A stretch of 64,000 bases of DNA, from contig JACVCH010000007.1 of NCBI GenBank assembly GCA_016742175.1, positions 124,001 through 188,000 on the forward strand, in the 5' to 3' direction. This DNA is from Rhizobiaceae bacterium. GTDB taxonomy: Bacteria; Pseudomonadota; Alphaproteobacteria; Rhizobiales; Rhizobiaceae. The position numbers and the translations under genes are program-made. Below, in pieces: positions 42,827 through 50,264 of this stretch. A model generated the notes under the pieces. That model worked only from the letters and a program-made list of their open reading frames with translations. It was not told the origin of the DNA and searched no databases. Each line of letters begins with the position of its first letter. Position 1 is the stretch's first letter.

Positions 42827-43184
42827 TTTCCGATGAAATCGGCATCACGCACCATTGCGTGCAATGGCCCCAAGCGGCCTCTTAGTTTCCCATCTGGGCA
42901 CTCAAGTCATTTAACGCCGGTGTCGAAATGGTCTCAAACGGGCTATGTTTTACGACCGGAAGAGTTCATCGGGCAGGTATGAACGGCAGGTTTCGAGAGT
43001 GACCAGTCTGCCTAGGAACGGCCGAAATGGGAACGCACTGCTGCCGTTCCTGGAGACGAGCGCGAACGTCAGCTTGTGGGATCCGACAAGTTCGCGCGAG
43101 TGTCTGAGTAGGAGGGCGCATAGCGGAAATCGATTTCCGCTTGATGCAGGTTTGAGTCGCGGCTTTTAATTTCGCCGCTTCAGT
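42827..43184. other. About 360 bases upstream of the NTPase gene
   Basis: No gene recognised. It ends at the mscS remnant and includes the 18-bp palindrome at 43123-43140. The NTPase promoter should lie here; no GGAAC motif was found. Confidence 0.4.
43123..43140. repeat. Perfect palindrome GCGGAAATCGATTTCCGC
   Basis: The longest perfect copy (18 bp) of the repeated palindrome, between the NTPase gene and the mscS remnant. Confidence 0.75.
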
Positions 43185-43199
43185 TTGCGGGTGCTGAGC

Positions 43200-43734
43200 A
43201 ACGTCTGTCGACTTGACCCTCTAGATATCAAAGCCGCGTCGCCTCTGTTTGCCGCTCACAACACAGCCACCAGCTTCCCCTGGCAACGATCGCTTGCCCT
43301 GAACGTCGCCCGGTTCGTGTCGGTGATCACCCGTGACGGGAAAGAGTATCTGATCCCGAACGAGGACCTGATTACCCAGCAGGTCATCAACTGGTCGTTC
43401 TCTAGCGAGTATGTCCGCATCGATGTCGATTTTGGCGTCTCCTACGATAGCGACCCGCATGAGGTGTCGAAGCTGGCCAATCGATGCCGCCAAAACGATC
43501 GAACGGGTCAGCAACTTCAAGGAGCCCGTTTGTTGGCTGACAGCCTTCGTTGCGTCATCGCTCGACTTTCGTTTGCGTTTCTGGATATCTGACCCTCGGC
43601 TGGGCCTGACGAACGTGCGCGGCGAAGTACTCATGGCGCTGTGGGATGCCTTCAAGGCGGCAGGCGTCGACATGCCTTTCCCGCATCGCGAGATCATCAT
43701 GCGAACGCCGGTTCGCGTCGAGAGCCAAGATTGA
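43200..43734 (+). pseudogene. Remnant of an MscS-type mechanosensitive channel gene, truncated and frameshifted
   Basis: The first frame gives [58 protein letters not shown], the beta domain of MscS, then loses sense near 43478-43485. A second frame continues with [12 protein letters not shown], then [39 protein letters not shown], the normal end of these channels. The membrane domain and the N-terminus are missing. So this is a pseudogene with at least one 5' truncation and one frameshift; its broken end lies just beyond the palindrome at 43123. Confidence 0.88.
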
Positions 43735-43762
43735 GCGCGCCCAAATCCGCCGAGGGTAGATG

Positions 43763-45274
43763 CTATTGCTGCTCTTGGCTTGGCTGACCGTCCTCAACAC
43801 CCACGGCAGGGGCGATGTCGGTTTGAGATGGCTCGGCAGTCTGTGAGGGTTCGGCAGCGGCAGGTTGCGTGCTTGGCGAAACCTGCTCTGTTGCCGAACC
43901 GCTTGCAGCGGCGTCGATCCGATCAGTTGGCACTGGTTCGTCTGTCACCGCACCGTCAGCGGACGCAACCCGCCATACCGTGTTGCCCGCATCGTCAGCG
44001 ATCAGCAGCGCTCCAGTGCCGTCGATTGCCAGTCCGACCGGACGACCTCGCGCCTGCTCCCCATCGAGGAAACCAGTCACGACATCTTGCGGCGCTCCCG
44101 TAGGGCGACCGTTCTCGAACGGCACATAGATGACCTTATAGCCGTTGAACGTCGAGCGGTTCCAACTGCCTCTGTTGCCGACGAACGCCCCGTTTCGATA
44201 CGCCTCCGGCATCGCGCTGTCGTTGGTGAAGGCAAGCCCAAGCGCCGCAACGTGGCTGGTCAACGCGTAATCCGGCGAGATCGCTTGCTCGACGAGGTCA
44301 GGACGCGCAGGAGCGACACGTTCATCGACATTCTGGCCGTAATAGCTCCAGGGCCAACCGTAGAATCCGTTCTCCTGAACCGAGGTCATGTAATCCGGAA
44401 CGAGATTTGGGCCGAGCTCGTCTCGCTCGTTCACGACGGTCCAGAGTTCACCAGTCTCTGGGTGAATGTTGAGCCCGTTGGGATTGCGCAAGCCGGAAGC
44501 GTAGACGCGCGCCGCGCCGGTCAGCCGATCGACCTGCCAGATCGCCGCGCGGCCCTTCTCGGCCTCGAACCCGCGCTCGCCGGCATTCGAGTTTGAGCCG
44601 ACGGAGGCATAGAGAAATCTGCCGTCGGGGCTGAGGGCCAAATCCTTCGTCCAATGGTGATTGATCGGCCCGCCCGGAAGCGCCGTCAAAACCGTGGGTT
44701 CCGCGTCGATGTGTGCCTGGCCAAGCTCATAGGGATAGGCGAGGATCGCATCTGCCGCCGCGACATAGAGCGTGTCGTCATACCAGGCTACGCCGAATGG
44801 CGATGTCAGCCCGGTCAGAAGATCGCTGCGCTCATCGACCGTGCCGTCGCGATTTGTGTCCCGCAGCAAGGTGATCAGGTTCGTCTCCGCGCCTCCACCG
44901 CCTCCGCCCGAGGCCATCGACATGATCCAGCCGCGGATGACGTCTTTCGGGCGATTCAACGGCTTGCCGGGCGGAGCTTTCGACTGGACGACAAGCACGT
45001 CACCGTTCGGGAGACCGTGAACGGTGCGCGGGTTCGCCAAATCCGTCGCATAGGCCGAAACGACGAGCCCGTCGGGCACGGTAGGCGTCTCGCCGTTTTC
45101 CCAACCAATTACCTCAGCCACTTTCAAGTCGGGCAGCAGACCGGTGGATGGCTCGGGTAGCACAGGGTCGGGGCCATATTGCTGCGACACGTCGAAGCCA
45201 TCATCGCTGCACGCGGCAAGGGAGACGCTGCCCACGACCAAAACCGCAGCGCTCCATACGGGAAGCTTAGACAT
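43763..45274 (-). CDS. Sorbosone/glucose dehydrogenase-like beta-propeller lipoprotein
   Basis: 503 aa from the ATG at 45274. The signal ends in the lipobox SLAAC, so the mature protein is a lipoprotein. The propeller shows the soluble glucose/L-sorbosone dehydrogenase pattern: LPNGDVLVVQS, LRDTNRDGTVDE, LTGLTSPFGVAWYDDTLYVA, HWTKDLALSPDGRFLYASVGSNSN, ASGLRNPNGLNIHPETGELW, VPDYMTSVQENGFYGWPWSYYG. A disordered Ala/Pro/Ser/Gln tail follows residue about 460. These enzymes oxidise sugars or aldoses with PQQ. It overlaps the DUF2231 gene by eight bases, a frequent partner. Confidence 0.92.
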   Translation of the reverse strand: MSKLPVWSAAVLVVGSVSLAACSDDGFDVSQQYGPDPVLPEPSTGLLPDLKVAEVIGWENGETPTVPDGLVVSAYATDLANPRTVHGLPNGDVLVVQSKAPPGKPLNRPKDVIRGWIMSMASGGGGGGAETNLITLLRDTNRDGTVDERSDLLTGLTSPFGVAWYDDTLYVAAADAILAYPYELGQAHIDAEPTVLTALPGGPINHHWTKDLALSPDGRFLYASVGSNSNAGERGFEAEKGRAAIWQVDRLTGAARVYASGLRNPNGLNIHPETGELWTVVNERDELGPNLVPDYMTSVQENGFYGWPWSYYGQNVDERVAPARPDLVEQAISPDYALTSHVAALGLAFTNDSAMPEAYRNGAFVGNRGSWNRSTFNGYKVIYVPFENGRPTGAPQDVVTGFLDGEQARGRPVGLAIDGTGALLIADDAGNTVWRVASADGAVTDEPVPTDRIDAAASGSATEQVSPSTQPAAAEPSQTAEPSQTDIAPAVGVEDGQPSQEQQ

Positions 45275-45686
45275 GGCGAACCTCCGTGCGCGCGAGCCAG
45301 CCGGTAACAATCATCGCGACGACCGTGAGAGCTGAAACCAGAATTCCATATGGGACCACTGCCGTGATGCCATCGGCGGTGTGAATGAAGCTGTTCAGGG
45401 TTGCTAGCAGCAGCACGACGACGCCTGCGCCCACTGCAATCCATGATGGTCGAACTTTTCGGACGATCAGGTCGATCAATCGTCCAACCGCGGCGATGAT
45501 TCCGAAAACGATGCCTGCAAACAGCAGCCACTCGGAGAAATGCAGCCAAAGAAGATTGAGGGTCTGCCAGTATGCAAGGTCGGTGATCACCGTCAGCGTG
45601 AAGCATGCGATGGGAAATGCGATCAGCGCAGCGTGAAGGAAGTAGGCGGCTATAGGTTCATCAGTTCGGTCTGAAACATAGGTCAT
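45267..45686 (-). CDS. DUF2231 membrane protein, partner of the sorbosone dehydrogenase-like gene
   Basis: 139 aa with four membrane helices (residues about 15-35, 45-65, 75-98, 108-130) in the DUF2231 arrangement (HAALIAFPIACFTLTVITDLAY, then HFSEWLLFAGIVFGIIAAVGRLID). DUF2231 proteins are often cytochrome-like membrane partners, and here the gene is overlapped by the dehydrogenase gene, so it may receive its electrons; this is inference. The ATG at 45686 is the first in the frame after noncoding DNA. Confidence 0.88.
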   Translation of the reverse strand: MTYVSDRTDEPIAAYFLHAALIAFPIACFTLTVITDLAYWQTLNLLWLHFSEWLLFAGIVFGIIAAVGRLIDLIVRKVRPSWIAVGAGVVVLLLATLNSFIHTADGITAVVPYGILVSALTVVAMIVTGWLARTEVRHV

Positions 45687-45783
45687 CGGCAGCTTCCCCA
45701 CATTGGTCGTCGAGCGGAATACGACTGCGGATGGCTTTTTGTTCCACCACGCCGAAGCCCAAACATGGAATGCGTTTCGTCCG

Positions 45784-47058
45784 CTACACGGCGATAGTCG
45801 GCAGTTCGTCCAAACGCGTCGTGTATCGCGGCGTCCGCATCTCGGCTTTGAGGTGCCAGCTCTTGTCGCGAAACCCTTCGCTGGCCAGTACAAGCGACTT
45901 TTTGCCGAAGCGGTCGTTGACCTGATCGAGCGCATCCATCAGGCGGCCGTCACGTGGGCGGATAGGCGCGAACAGCATCTGCGGAGCTTGGTCAGGCCGC
46001 AGCAGGTCATCGAGGATGACACCTGCCTTGGTGAAGCCGTGAGGCCTGTCAGTCCGCCATGACGCCCGCAGACAGCGCATCGCCGTTTCGACCAGATCGA
46101 ACGTGTCGGATGACATCGGCTCGAGCGCCATCGATTTGCTGGCATGGCGCTGGGGCCGGTCCGGTCGATGCGGGTTGGTGTGGTAGAAGACGGTCAGTGT
46201 TCCGGCGACGAGGCCATGACGGCGCAGCTTCTCGGCAGCACGCGTCGCATGAGCGGTGATCGCCCGGCCCATCGTGTCGATGTCCGTGATCGGCGTGCCG
46301 GGTGACCGTGTCACCGCCATGCCCTTGCGCTGCGGTTCGACCTCTTCGACATCGAGACAGCGCACGCCGTTCAGTTCGGCGACCGTTCGCTCCAGGACGA
46401 CGGTGCCGACCTTGCGCGCCAGCGCCATTGGCATATCCCGCAGATCGGCGACGGTCTTGACGCCCTGCGCCCGAAGCTTGGCCTCAGTGCGGCGGCCGAC
46501 GCCCCAGACCTCGCCGACTGCGATGTGCGGCAGGCAAATGGCTCGGATCGTTGGGTCCATCATGTCGCAGACGCCGCCGAAGACAGGGTTCTTCTTCGCG
46601 ACATGATTGGCGAGCTTGGCCAGCGTCTTGGATGGGCCGATGCCAACGCAGGTCGGAATGCCTGTCAGTTGGCGCACCGCCTGACGCATGTCCCGCGCCT
46701 GACCCACCATGCGACCGCCGAAGCCGGACAGATCGACGAACGTCTCGTCAATCGAATAGACCTCGAGCGAGGGGGAGAAGGCATGAAGCGCGCAGACCAC
46801 CCGGCGGCTCATGTCTCCATAGAGCGTGTAGTTCGAGGACAGCACCTTGATGCCGTTGCGCTCGACCTTATCCCGGAACAGGTGTAGCGGCTCGCCCATC
46901 TTGATGCCGAGGGCCTTGGCCTCGTCGGATCGGGCGACGGCACAGCCGTCATTGTTCGACAGCACCACGACGGGCACGCCAACCAGCCTTTGGTCGAAGA
47001 CGCGCTCGCAGGAGACGTAGAAATTGTTGCAGTCGATCAGGGCCAGCGGATCGGCCAT
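45784..47058 (-). CDS. umuC: UmuC, Y-family error-prone DNA polymerase V subunit
   Basis: 424 aa, standard length. The catalytic Asp9 ([17 protein letters not shown]) and the pair Asp104-Glu105 ([13 protein letters not shown]) are intact. [52 protein letters not shown] and the little-finger and C-terminal parts ([39 protein letters not shown]) follow the family. Three bases separate it from umuD upstream, so both form one SOS operon for translesion synthesis on damaged templates. Confidence 0.97.
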   Translation of the reverse strand: MADPLALIDCNNFYVSCERVFDQRLVGVPVVVLSNNDGCAVARSDEAKALGIKMGEPLHLFRDKVERNGIKVLSSNYTLYGDMSRRVVCALHAFSPSLEVYSIDETFVDLSGFGGRMVGQARDMRQAVRQLTGIPTCVGIGPSKTLAKLANHVAKKNPVFGGVCDMMDPTIRAICLPHIAVGEVWGVGRRTEAKLRAQGVKTVADLRDMPMALARKVGTVVLERTVAELNGVRCLDVEEVEPQRKGMAVTRSPGTPITDIDTMGRAITAHATRAAEKLRRHGLVAGTLTVFYHTNPHRPDRPQRHASKSMALEPMSSDTFDLVETAMRCLRASWRTDRPHGFTKAGVILDDLLRPDQAPQMLFAPIRPRDGRLMDALDQVNDRFGKKSLVLASEGFRDKSWHLKAEMRTPRYTTRLDELPTIAV

Positions 47059-47061
47059 GGC

Positions 47062-47493
47062 TCATTCGACCGGATAGCGGCGCACGACCCCGGCAACGAC
47101 GCCCCAGATCTCGCAATCCTCAGTCATCCGGATGGGCGCATAGTTCTGCTTGCGCGAACGCGGCATCAGCCACAGCTCGCCATCGCGTCGTTCGATCACC
47201 TTGACGGTGACGCCGCCTTCCACGACCGCCAGCACGATGCGGCCCGGCCGTGCCTTGCCCGCCTTGTCCACGGCAATCAGGTCGCCGTCGAATATGCCCT
47301 CATCGACAAGGCTGTCGCCCGAGACCCGCCACCAGAACGTCGCGCTTTCGTGCCGAACGACCCATGCGAAGGGATCGACCGTGTCCTCCTGATCGTCGGC
47401 GGCAGGAGATGGAAACCCGGCCGCGACATTGATGCGGACCAGCCGATAGGAGCGGCGGTCGATGACGTTTGGGATACGGACGGGGCTGAGCAT
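47062..47493 (-). CDS. umuD: UmuD-like S24 peptidase
   Basis: 143 aa from the ATG at 47493. The self-cleavage site is Ala25-Gly26 in NVAAGFPSPA; the catalytic Ser61 (VSGDSLVDEGI) and Lys98 (GVTVKVIE) are present at the expected spacing. After RecA-aided cleavage UmuD' joins UmuC. A longer start at 47505 would lie inside the LexA box and is unlikely. Expressed with umuC and controlled by the LexA box at 47500-47514. Confidence 0.95.
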   Translation of the reverse strand: MLSPVRIPNVIDRRSYRLVRINVAAGFPSPAADDQEDTVDPFAWVVRHESATFWWRVSGDSLVDEGIFDGDLIAVDKAGKARPGRIVLAVVEGGVTVKVIERRDGELWLMPRSRKQNYAPIRMTEDCEIWGVVAGVVRRYPVE

Positions 47494-47499
47494 GTATGT

Positions 47500-47514
47500 G
47501 AACATAACGCGAAC
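47500..47514 (-). promoter_or_regulatory. LexA box (GTTC-N7-GTTC)
   Basis: Minus-strand GTTC at 47511-47514 and 47500-47503 with seven bases between, the direct-repeat LexA operator of alphaproteobacteria. It sits just before umuD and about 60 bases before the divergent 65-aa gene, so it could control both units. Confidence 0.85.
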
Positions 47515-47575
47515 AAACTTGCGCGACTAGCCGTCCTGTGTCTTACCTTGCGTCGAAGCGAAGGAAGCTGTGCCG

Positions 47576-47773
47576 ATGATCGCAGACAAACCACAGGTCG
47601 TTCCATACCTGTCGCAGACGCCAGCAGGCATCTTCGAGCACGGGTGCACGCATCCTGGGTGCGCGCGCTGGGGCAGCTTCGGCTTTTCGACCGGGCGGGC
47701 GGAGCCGCGGTGGTATTGCGGGGAGCATCGCGCATTCGGCGAGACCGTCCCCGTCCAACTGGCCAGCGGCTGA
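47576..47773 (+). CDS. Small Cys/His-rich protein, unknown
   Basis: 65 aa; GAAGGAAG about nine bases before the ATG at 47576. HGCTHPGCARWGSFGFSTGRAEPRWYCGEH contains three Cys and two His in a pattern that could bind zinc. It is the first gene of a plus-strand operon diverging from umuD across the LexA box, followed 15 bases later by the SRAP gene. A DNA-damage role is inferred from location. Confidence 0.75.
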   Translation: MIADKPQVVPYLSQTPAGIFEHGCTHPGCARWGSFGFSTGRAEPRWYCGEHRAFGETVPVQLASG

Positions 47774-47788
47774 CGGGAGGGAGTCATT

Positions 47789-48505
47789 TTGTGCAATCTC
47801 TACAACATCACCATCGGCCCGCAGGCGATCCTTGAACTGACGCGCGCGATGACGAACCGCGTCGGCAATCTCGAGCCGCTTGATGTTTATCCAGACTATC
47901 CTGCGCCCATAGTGCGGCAAGGCATGGATGGCGAGCGGGAGTTGGTTCGTGTGCGCTGGGGAATGCCGTCGTCGAAGAAGGCGATCTTCGACGCGACCGT
48001 GAAGCGGGTCGAGAAGATGCGGGCGAAAGGCAAAGCCATCGACGACGACGAGTTCAAGCGCCTTCTGGCCCTGGAGCCGGATATCGGCACGACGAACGTT
48101 CGCAATCTGACTTCGCCACACTGGCGACCATGGCAGGGCGTCGAAAGCCGATGCGTTGTGCCCGCGACGTCATTCTCCGAATACGGCATCGTGCGCGGAC
48201 CGGACGGCAAGCTGCCGCTGCACTGGTTCGCCATCGACGAGATGAAGCCGCTCTTCGTCTTCGCGGGCATGTGGACAAACTGGACCGGCGTTCGCAAGGC
48301 GAAGGAAGGCATGGTCACGGCCGACATCTTTGCGTTTCTCACGACCGAGCCGAACGCCGTGGTCGCGCCGATCCACCCGAAGGCGATGCCGGTGATCCTG
48401 ATGACCGCCGAGGAGATCGACGTCTGGCTACGCGCGCCATGGGATGAGGCGAAGGCACTGCAACGGCCATTGCCGGATGGTCAGCTCGTTGAAGTCGCGG
48501 CATGA
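47789..48505 (+). CDS. SRAP (SOS response-associated peptidase, YedK/HMCES family)
   Basis: 238 aa. The start must be the TTG at 47789 (GGGAGGGAG upstream), because it puts the catalytic Cys at position 2 after Met removal (MCNLYN). The other active-site residues are in place: Asn103 (TTNVRN), Glu131 (SFSEY) and His196 ([12 protein letters not shown]). SRAP proteins form a thiazolidine link to abasic sites in single-stranded DNA and shield them. Placed opposite umuDC, this is an SOS island. Its end overlaps the next gene by four bases. Confidence 0.95.
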   Translation: MCNLYNITIGPQAILELTRAMTNRVGNLEPLDVYPDYPAPIVRQGMDGERELVRVRWGMPSSKKAIFDATVKRVEKMRAKGKAIDDDEFKRLLALEPDIGTTNVRNLTSPHWRPWQGVESRCVVPATSFSEYGIVRGPDGKLPLHWFAIDEMKPLFVFAGMWTNWTGVRKAKEGMVTADIFAFLTTEPNAVVAPIHPKAMPVILMTAEEIDVWLRAPWDEAKALQRPLPDGQLVEVAA

Positions 48506-48792
48506 AGATCAAGCCGCCGACGCGATCCATCCTGGACCCGCAGCGTCATCAGGAATGTGCCGATGCGCTTGAGCCATACATCTACGCGCTGCTTCGCATA
48601 GCCGACGACGCGCCTGCGCCGGAATCTGATCCCGACTTCGGCCAGATCCGCGAAGCGGCGCGTGCGTCCGGATGGGATGAGGTAACGGTGTTGACCGCCA
48701 TCGACTTTCTCAGCCTCAGCTACGTCATGGCCGGACGTCCGTATCGCGCAGCCGACACCGCGCGCGGTTTGAAGAGATGGATTAGCGAATGA
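48502..48792 (+). CDS. Unknown 96-aa protein in the SRAP operon
   Basis: Overlaps both neighbours by four bases (ATGA), so it is translationally coupled. Mostly helical: [27 protein letters not shown], then [30 protein letters not shown]. No motif recognised. Its position between SRAP and the next small gene suggests a role in the same damage response. Confidence 0.78.
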   Translation: MKIKPPTRSILDPQRHQECADALEPYIYALLRIADDAPAPESDPDFGQIREAARASGWDEVTVLTAIDFLSLSYVMAGRPYRAADTARGLKRWISE

Positions 48793-49037
48793 CCGAGCAG
48801 AAGCTGCCGAAGCTGATCGTTGTTATGGCGTTTGATCCTGACGAAGCAGGAGACCTTCAAACCGTATTCGGGCCACAGGATTATCAGTCGGAAGATCGCG
48901 CTGTCCGCCAAGCCAAGTTGCTGGCAGACCAGCATGCGGGCGTGATCGCCTGGAGCAGAGAGGCCAATGTCGATGTCGGCGAGTATGGCGAGCCGATCAC
49001 TCTGTTTCAGGCGGGCGACATTCCCGACATGGAGTAA
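48789..49037 (+). CDS. Unknown 82-aa acidic protein, last gene of the SRAP operon
   Basis: Starts KLPKLIVVMAFDPDEAGDLQTVFGPQDYQSEDRAVRQAKLLADQHAGVIAWSREANVDVGEYGEP: a strand, a helix and strand pattern suggesting a small alpha/beta fold. Proteins with this sequence style occur next to SRAP or DNA polymerase genes in rhizobia, but I do not know the family. It is coupled to the preceding gene. Confidence 0.75.
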   Translation: MTEQKLPKLIVVMAFDPDEAGDLQTVFGPQDYQSEDRAVRQAKLLADQHAGVIAWSREANVDVGEYGEPITLFQAGDIPDME

Positions 49038-49124
49038 TTGCCTGCAAGGTTCAACGAAGAACACGGACCCTCGTAGGTATGGAGTTGCGTAGGTCTCGCT
49101 CACGTAATCGGCACTGGTCGGACC

Positions 49125-49149
49125 GGAACACGGATAACTGCATGACGTT
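49125..49149 (+). promoter_or_regulatory. Candidate EcfG-type promoter (GGAAC-N17-GTT)
   Basis: GGAAC at 49125-49129 and GTT at 49147-49149, exactly 17 bases apart, 47 bases before the ATG of the frameshifted hydrolase. Confidence 0.7.
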
Positions 49150-49196
49150 TGGGGCGACGACCAACATGTCTCATGCACGCAGGCGCGCAGCTCGTG

Positions 49197-50005
49197 ATGT
49201 ACCAGTCCATTAACCTCCACATCGAAGACAACGGCGGCGAGGGCCGCCCCGTTATTCTCATTCACGGTTGGCCCTTGTCTGGCGCGGCATGGGAGCATCA
49301 GGTGCCCGCGCTGCGCGACGCGGGCTATCGGGTGATGACGTATGACCGTCGTGGCTTCGGCCGGTCGGATAAGCCTGCCAGTGGCTTCGACTACGATACG
49401 TTGTCTGACGATCTTGCAGGCATCATCGAAGACAAGGACCTATCCGACGTGACGCTGGTCGGCTTCTCCATGGGAGGCGGCGAGGTCGCGCGATACGTCT
49501 CGCGTCACGGTTCGGCGCGCCTACACTCGGTCGTGTTTGCAGCCGCGGTCCCGCCATACCTCATGAAGACGGACGACAACCCGGACGGCCCACTCACAAA
49601 GGAAAAGGCCGAGGAGATGGAAACAGGCTTGCGCGATGATCGCGACGCGTTCTTCGACGGCTTCACCAAGGACTTCTTCTCGGCAAATGGCGACTTGAAG
49701 GTATCCGAGGGCGAGCGGCAAAAAGCCATTGCGCTTTGCCAGCAGTCCGATCAGGCGGCAGCACTTGGTTGCATGGAGGCGTTCGGCACGACCGATTTTC
49801 GTGAGGACTTGAGGCGGTTACGATTCCGGCGCTGGTTGTGCATGGCGACGCTGATGCCATTGTTCCCATCGAAGGTTCGGGGGAGCGCATGCATGACGCG
49901 ATCCCCGGTAGCGAGCTCGTCGTCATCAAGGGAGCGCCGCACGGAATGAACGTCAGTCATGCGGAAGAATTCAACCGCGCCCTTCTCGACTTCTTGAAGC
50001 AGTAA
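49197..50005 (+). pseudogene. Alpha/beta hydrolase (haloperoxidase/esterase type) broken by a frameshift
   Basis: From MYQSINLHIEDNGGEGRPVILIHGWPLSGAAWEHQVPAL the protein is normal, with the nucleophile Ser in GFSMGGGEVARYV. It goes out of frame near 49810-49818 after GTTDFREDL. In the shifted frame it continues VTIPALVVHGDADAIVPIEG, with the acid (Asp), then VIKGAPHGMN with the His, and ends LLDFLKQ at 50005. A single-base loss near 49815 explains it. It could be a true inactivation or a sequencing error; the upstream stress promoter is intact. Confidence 0.85.
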
Positions 50006-50243
50006 GCGTCTCGGGCGAGCGCTTTGCCGAGGGCGGCCAAGTGCTCGCGTTTGTCCGAAAGGAAAGCCTGGTGCTTTCCAGCAGGATCGCCGTGGCTTCT
50101 TGTCACGAGCACCGCCTCGCTGAGCTGCCCCGCGAATGCTGTCGTCTTTCTCATGGCAGCACTTGCATGCAGGCAGAGACGCGGACTGTTTGAATCGGCC
50201 AGACGTGATTTCCAGGGACGAGACGCCCTTGTAGTCGATGATG

Positions 50244-50257
50244 GGAAATCGGTTTCC
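50244..50257. repeat. Imperfect copy of the GGAAATCGATTTCC palindrome
   Basis: Reads GGAAATCGGTTTCC, one mismatch, eight bases before the end of the integrase gene. The 50006-50264 interval otherwise shows no gene. Confidence 0.55.
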
Positions 50258-50264
50258 GCTTGGT

